Positions 61,758 to 64,000 of a DNA stretch of 64,000 nt are shown here, piece by piece. The notes under the pieces are model-generated. The model saw only the letters and a program-made list of their open reading frames with translations. It did no database searches and was not told where the DNA came from. The DNA is from Methyloversatilis universalis (GTDB lineage Bacteria > Pseudomonadota > Gammaproteobacteria > Methylococcales > Methylococcaceae), in contig DYIL01000016.1 of the NCBI GenBank assembly GCA_020723665.1, forward strand, positions 1 to 64,000. The letters run 5' to 3'. The position numbers and the translations under genes are program-made. Position 1 is the first letter of the stretch; the number at the start of each line of letters is the position of its first letter.

Positions 61758-64000
61758 ATGGACACTCTTATGGTTGTAAGCATGCAAAGCGAAAGGTTTT
61801 CGTCAGATTGCGAACTCTCTCGTCGGTTGCCCTCCATCCGATCGCTGCTCGGGTTTACCGTCTGTCTCTTGGGTCTCGCGCTGCTCAGCGACTGGATTTC
61901 CCCCAAGCCCTATCACTTCGTTCCGTTCTGGCTGCCCAGCGGGTTTTACCTGGCGACGCTCGCGACTCGTCCCCGACCGCTTTGGTGGGCGTTCGTCGTG
62001 ACGGCGCTTACGGTCGATTTCGGCGTCAACATGCTGATATTCGAGCAAGCTTATGTGGTTGCCGCCGCTTTCTCTTTCGGCAACACCACGGAAGCGTTGA
62101 CGGGCGCATGGCTATCGGGGCGAGTGATCGGCACGCCACTGAGACTGAACACGGTACAAAACGTGGTGGCATTGACCGTACTGGGAGCCCTGGTGAGCAC
62201 GACCGTGGGCGCAACAGTGGGAACCGCAGCTGTAGCTGCAGCCTACGGCGAGCCGCACGCCGCAGCCTGGCTCACATGGTGGACGGGCGACATCGCCGGG
62301 ATCATGGTGATGGCTCCCGTTTGCCTCGCGCTGCCGGCTGCTTGGTCGTATTGGCGCAAGCTGGCGCCCGCCCGGCGGATCGAAGCGCTGGCCGCCCTGG
62401 CATCGGTCGCGGGTCTGACCTTGGCCGTTTTCACCGACCGCATCCCTTTTCCCTATGTCATCATGCCGCCCCTGCTTTGGATGGGCGTGCGTTTCGGCAT
62501 CCCCGGCGTTTCCTTCGCGATTCTCGTGCTAGGAGTGATTGCCGCACGGTGTACGGCTGAAGGGCAAGGCGCTTTTGCCGGACCGCAGTTCGACACTTCC
62601 GACCGCGCCCTCCTGGTACAGTCGCTGATCGTGCTGTTCTCGATTTCGGTGCTGGTGCTGGGCGCACTGGCGAACCAGTGGCGGCAAGCGCTCGCGGCTC
62701 TGCGACAAGCACACGATCAGCTCGAGAAGAAAGTCGACGAACGCACGGCCATCTTGCACGATACGCTTCGGTTACAGCAGGCGATCCTGGACGGAGTCAA
62801 CTACTGCATCGTCTCGGTCAATAGACAAGGCATCATCCAGACCATCAATAAAGCCGCAGAGAAGGCGCTCGGCTATTCGGGCGAAGAACTCGTCGGCAAG
62901 GAGACGCCCGCGATCTTTCACGACCCCGCCGAACTCGAAGCTCATGCAAAGGCGCTTGCCGAGAGGCTGGGCCAGCCCGCTTCGTCGTCTGTCACAGTTT
63001 TGCCGGCGCTGATTGAAGCCTGCGGATCGACCGAAACGGAATGGAATCTGATCCGCAAGGACGGGAGCCGCTTTCCCGCTCAAGTTTCGATTTCGGTCAT
63101 GCGCGATGAAAAAGGAACGATCACCGGCTATCTCGGCATCGCCAACGACATCACGGTGCGCAAACAGGCCGAAAAGGCGCTGCAGCAGAGCCAACTCGAT
63201 TTGAATCGCGCCCAAGCGGTCGGCAAGATCGGGAGCTGGCGGCTGAACATTCAGCGTAATGAGTTGCTCTGGTCGGCAGAAAACCATCGGATCTTCGGCA
63301 TACCCGAGGGCACTCCTCTGACTTACCAAACATTTCTCGACTGCGTCCATCCAGACGATCGAAGGTACGTCGACCGGAGCTGGAAGGCGGCGCTTGGCGG
63401 CGCACCCTACGATATCGAGCACCGCATCGTCGTGGGCAAGGGCATCCGCTGGGTTCGCGAGAAAGCCGAGCTGGAGTTCGACCGGGGAACCTTGGTCGGC
63501 GCCTTCGGCACGACCCAAGATATCACCGACCTGAAACGGGCCGAGCTGGCGCTGCGTCGTCACAATCAACGGCAAGCGGAACTTCTGGCGATCAGCCGCG
63601 CGGCCCTGGACAGCCATACCACCGATGTCGAGCTGAGCCGGATGGTCTTCGAGAAAGTGCACGCACTGCTCGACGCCGACGTGGGCTTCAGCCACCGGTT
63701 CGACGAGAACGGCCGCAGCCTTCGGCTGATCGCGTCCTACGGCGTTTCCGAAGCGCTACTGCCCACTATCGAAAGGCTGGAGATCGGAGCCGCTTTGTGC
63801 GGCACGGTGGCCGCCTCCGGCGCTCCTTTGACCGCCGACAGCGCGCGCATCGAGAGCGACCCCAAAGGCGATCTTCTCCGCGACATGGGGCTGCGCGTCT
63901 ATGCTTGCCATCCTCTCACGGCGGGCGATGGGCGCACCCTCGGCACGCTGTCGTTCGCCAGCACGCGGCGCGACTATTTCGATCCGGAAGAAATCGAATT
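61758..64000 (+). CDS. MASE1-PAS-PAS-GAF sensor protein (partial, C-terminus beyond window)
   Basis: The open frame runs from ATG 61758 (alternatives 61770, 61782) past the window end. The N-terminal ~300 residues are a MASE1-type integral membrane sensor with about eight helices (HFVPFWLPSGFYLATLATRP, AYVVAAAFSFGNTTEALTGA, WLTWWTGDIAGIMVMAPVCL, PPLLWMGVRFGIPGVSFAIL). A coiled linker follows (RQAHDQLEKKVDERTAILHD). PAS 1 with PAC: ILDGVNYCIVSVNRQGIIQT ... GYLGIANDITVRKQAEKAL. PAS 2 (PAS_3 type): GKIGSWRLNIQRNELLWSAE ... GAFGTTQDITDLKRAELAL. A GAF domain begins near MVFEKVHALLDADVGFSHRF. The output domain (histidine kinase or GGDEF/EAL) is outside the window. Confidence 0.88.
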   Translation, partial: MDTLMVVSMQSERFSSDCELSRRLPSIRSLLGFTVCLLGLALLSDWISPKPYHFVPFWLPSGFYLATLATRPRPLWWAFVVTALTVDFGVNMLIFEQAYVVAAAFSFGNTTEALTGAWLSGRVIGTPLRLNTVQNVVALTVLGALVSTTVGATVGTAAVAAAYGEPHAAAWLTWWTGDIAGIMVMAPVCLALPAAWSYWRKLAPARRIEALAALASVAGLTLAVFTDRIPFPYVIMPPLLWMGVRFGIPGVSFAILVLGVIAARCTAEGQGAFAGPQFDTSDRALLVQSLIVLFSISVLVLGALANQWRQALAALRQAHDQLEKKVDERTAILHDTLRLQQAILDGVNYCIVSVNRQGIIQTINKAAEKALGYSGEELVGKETPAIFHDPAELEAHAKALAERLGQPASSSVTVLPALIEACGSTETEWNLIRKDGSRFPAQVSISVMRDEKGTITGYLGIANDITVRKQAEKALQQSQLDLNRAQAVGKIGSWRLNIQRNELLWSAENHRIFGIPEGTPLTYQTFLDCVHPDDRRYVDRSWKAALGGAPYDIEHRIVVGKGIRWVREKAELEFDRGTLVGAFGTTQDITDLKRAELALRRHNQRQAELLAISRAALDSHTTDVELSRMVFEKVHALLDADVGFSHRFDENGRSLRLIASYGVSEALLPTIERLEIGAALCGTVAASGAPLTADSARIESDPKGDLLRDMGLRVYACHPLTAGDGRTLGTLSFASTRRDYFDPEEIE

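Noticed and set aside
61739-62560. 273-residue plus-strand frame over the MASE1 gene
   Set aside because: Out of frame with the clear MASE1-PAS-PAS-GAF product and Arg-rich in composition.
1-64000. tRNA, rRNA or known riboswitch
   Set aside because: No cloverleaf with conserved TTC-loop, rRNA segment or recognisable aptamer core was seen by eye; a covariance-model scan would be needed to exclude small RNAs.

Overview
This is a GC-rich proteobacterial chromosome segment, most likely from a gammaproteobacterium. ParC, a bcsA-bcsB-bcsZ-bcsC cellulose operon, a yeaG-yeaH-ycgB (SpoVR) stress operon and two PEP-CTERM-type surface proteins fit that group. A fused transaldolase-transketolase and many short dispersed repeats would suit a ribulose-monophosphate methylotroph or methanotroph (Methylococcaceae-like). 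That lineage is an inference: no methane or methanol oxidation gene lies in the window. No tRNA, rRNA, prophage, CRISPR array or intact transposase gene was found.

Layout. 1-2190: parC (minus, cut by the window edge). 2658-11530: an anchor-A secreted protein overlapping bcsA, then bcsB, bcsZ and bcsC, a c-di-GMP-controlled cellulose synthesis and export machine. 11681-14047: pyrC and a membrane-tethered lytic transglycosylase. 14048-14894: non-coding, with a striking array of short hairpins every ~20 bp ahead of a BON-domain lipoprotein gene. 15260-16103: a decayed metallophosphoesterase. 16152-22514: a Ycf45/R3H ATPase gene, then ycgB, yeaH and yeaG, all on the minus strand. 23053-29148: a CUT1 sugar ABC importer followed by a GH15 glycosidase.

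29765-40355 (all minus) holds the least familiar system. A ~1600-residue multicopper oxidase is followed by a PEP-CTERM protein, a beta-propeller secreted protein, a SCO copper chaperone and a cytochrome c fused to a periplasmic binding protein. Together they look like an extracytoplasmic copper/redox module. A NarL-type sensor kinase, its probable regulator and a single-domain receiver lie next to it (40975-44077). 44299-47230 carries a small Glu/Lys-rich conserved protein, a His-rich DUF2231 membrane protein and clear remains of ctaG and a c-type cytochrome, the debris of a cytochrome-oxidase locus.

47688-60280: a Ser/Thr kinase, OsmC, an FAD-dependent oxidoreductase, the transaldolase-transketolase fusion, small proteins, a quinone-oxidoreductase-like MDR, a DsbA-like protein, a DUF2272 lipoprotein and an aldehyde dehydrogenase. 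60724-64000: a small conserved protein and the start of a MASE1-PAS-PAS-GAF sensor cut by the window edge.

Intergenic regions are heavily colonised by miniature inverted-repeat elements. Several have TA at their ends, and a REP-like core related to CCTGTCCTGAGC-N3-GTCGAAGGG occurs at least nine times.
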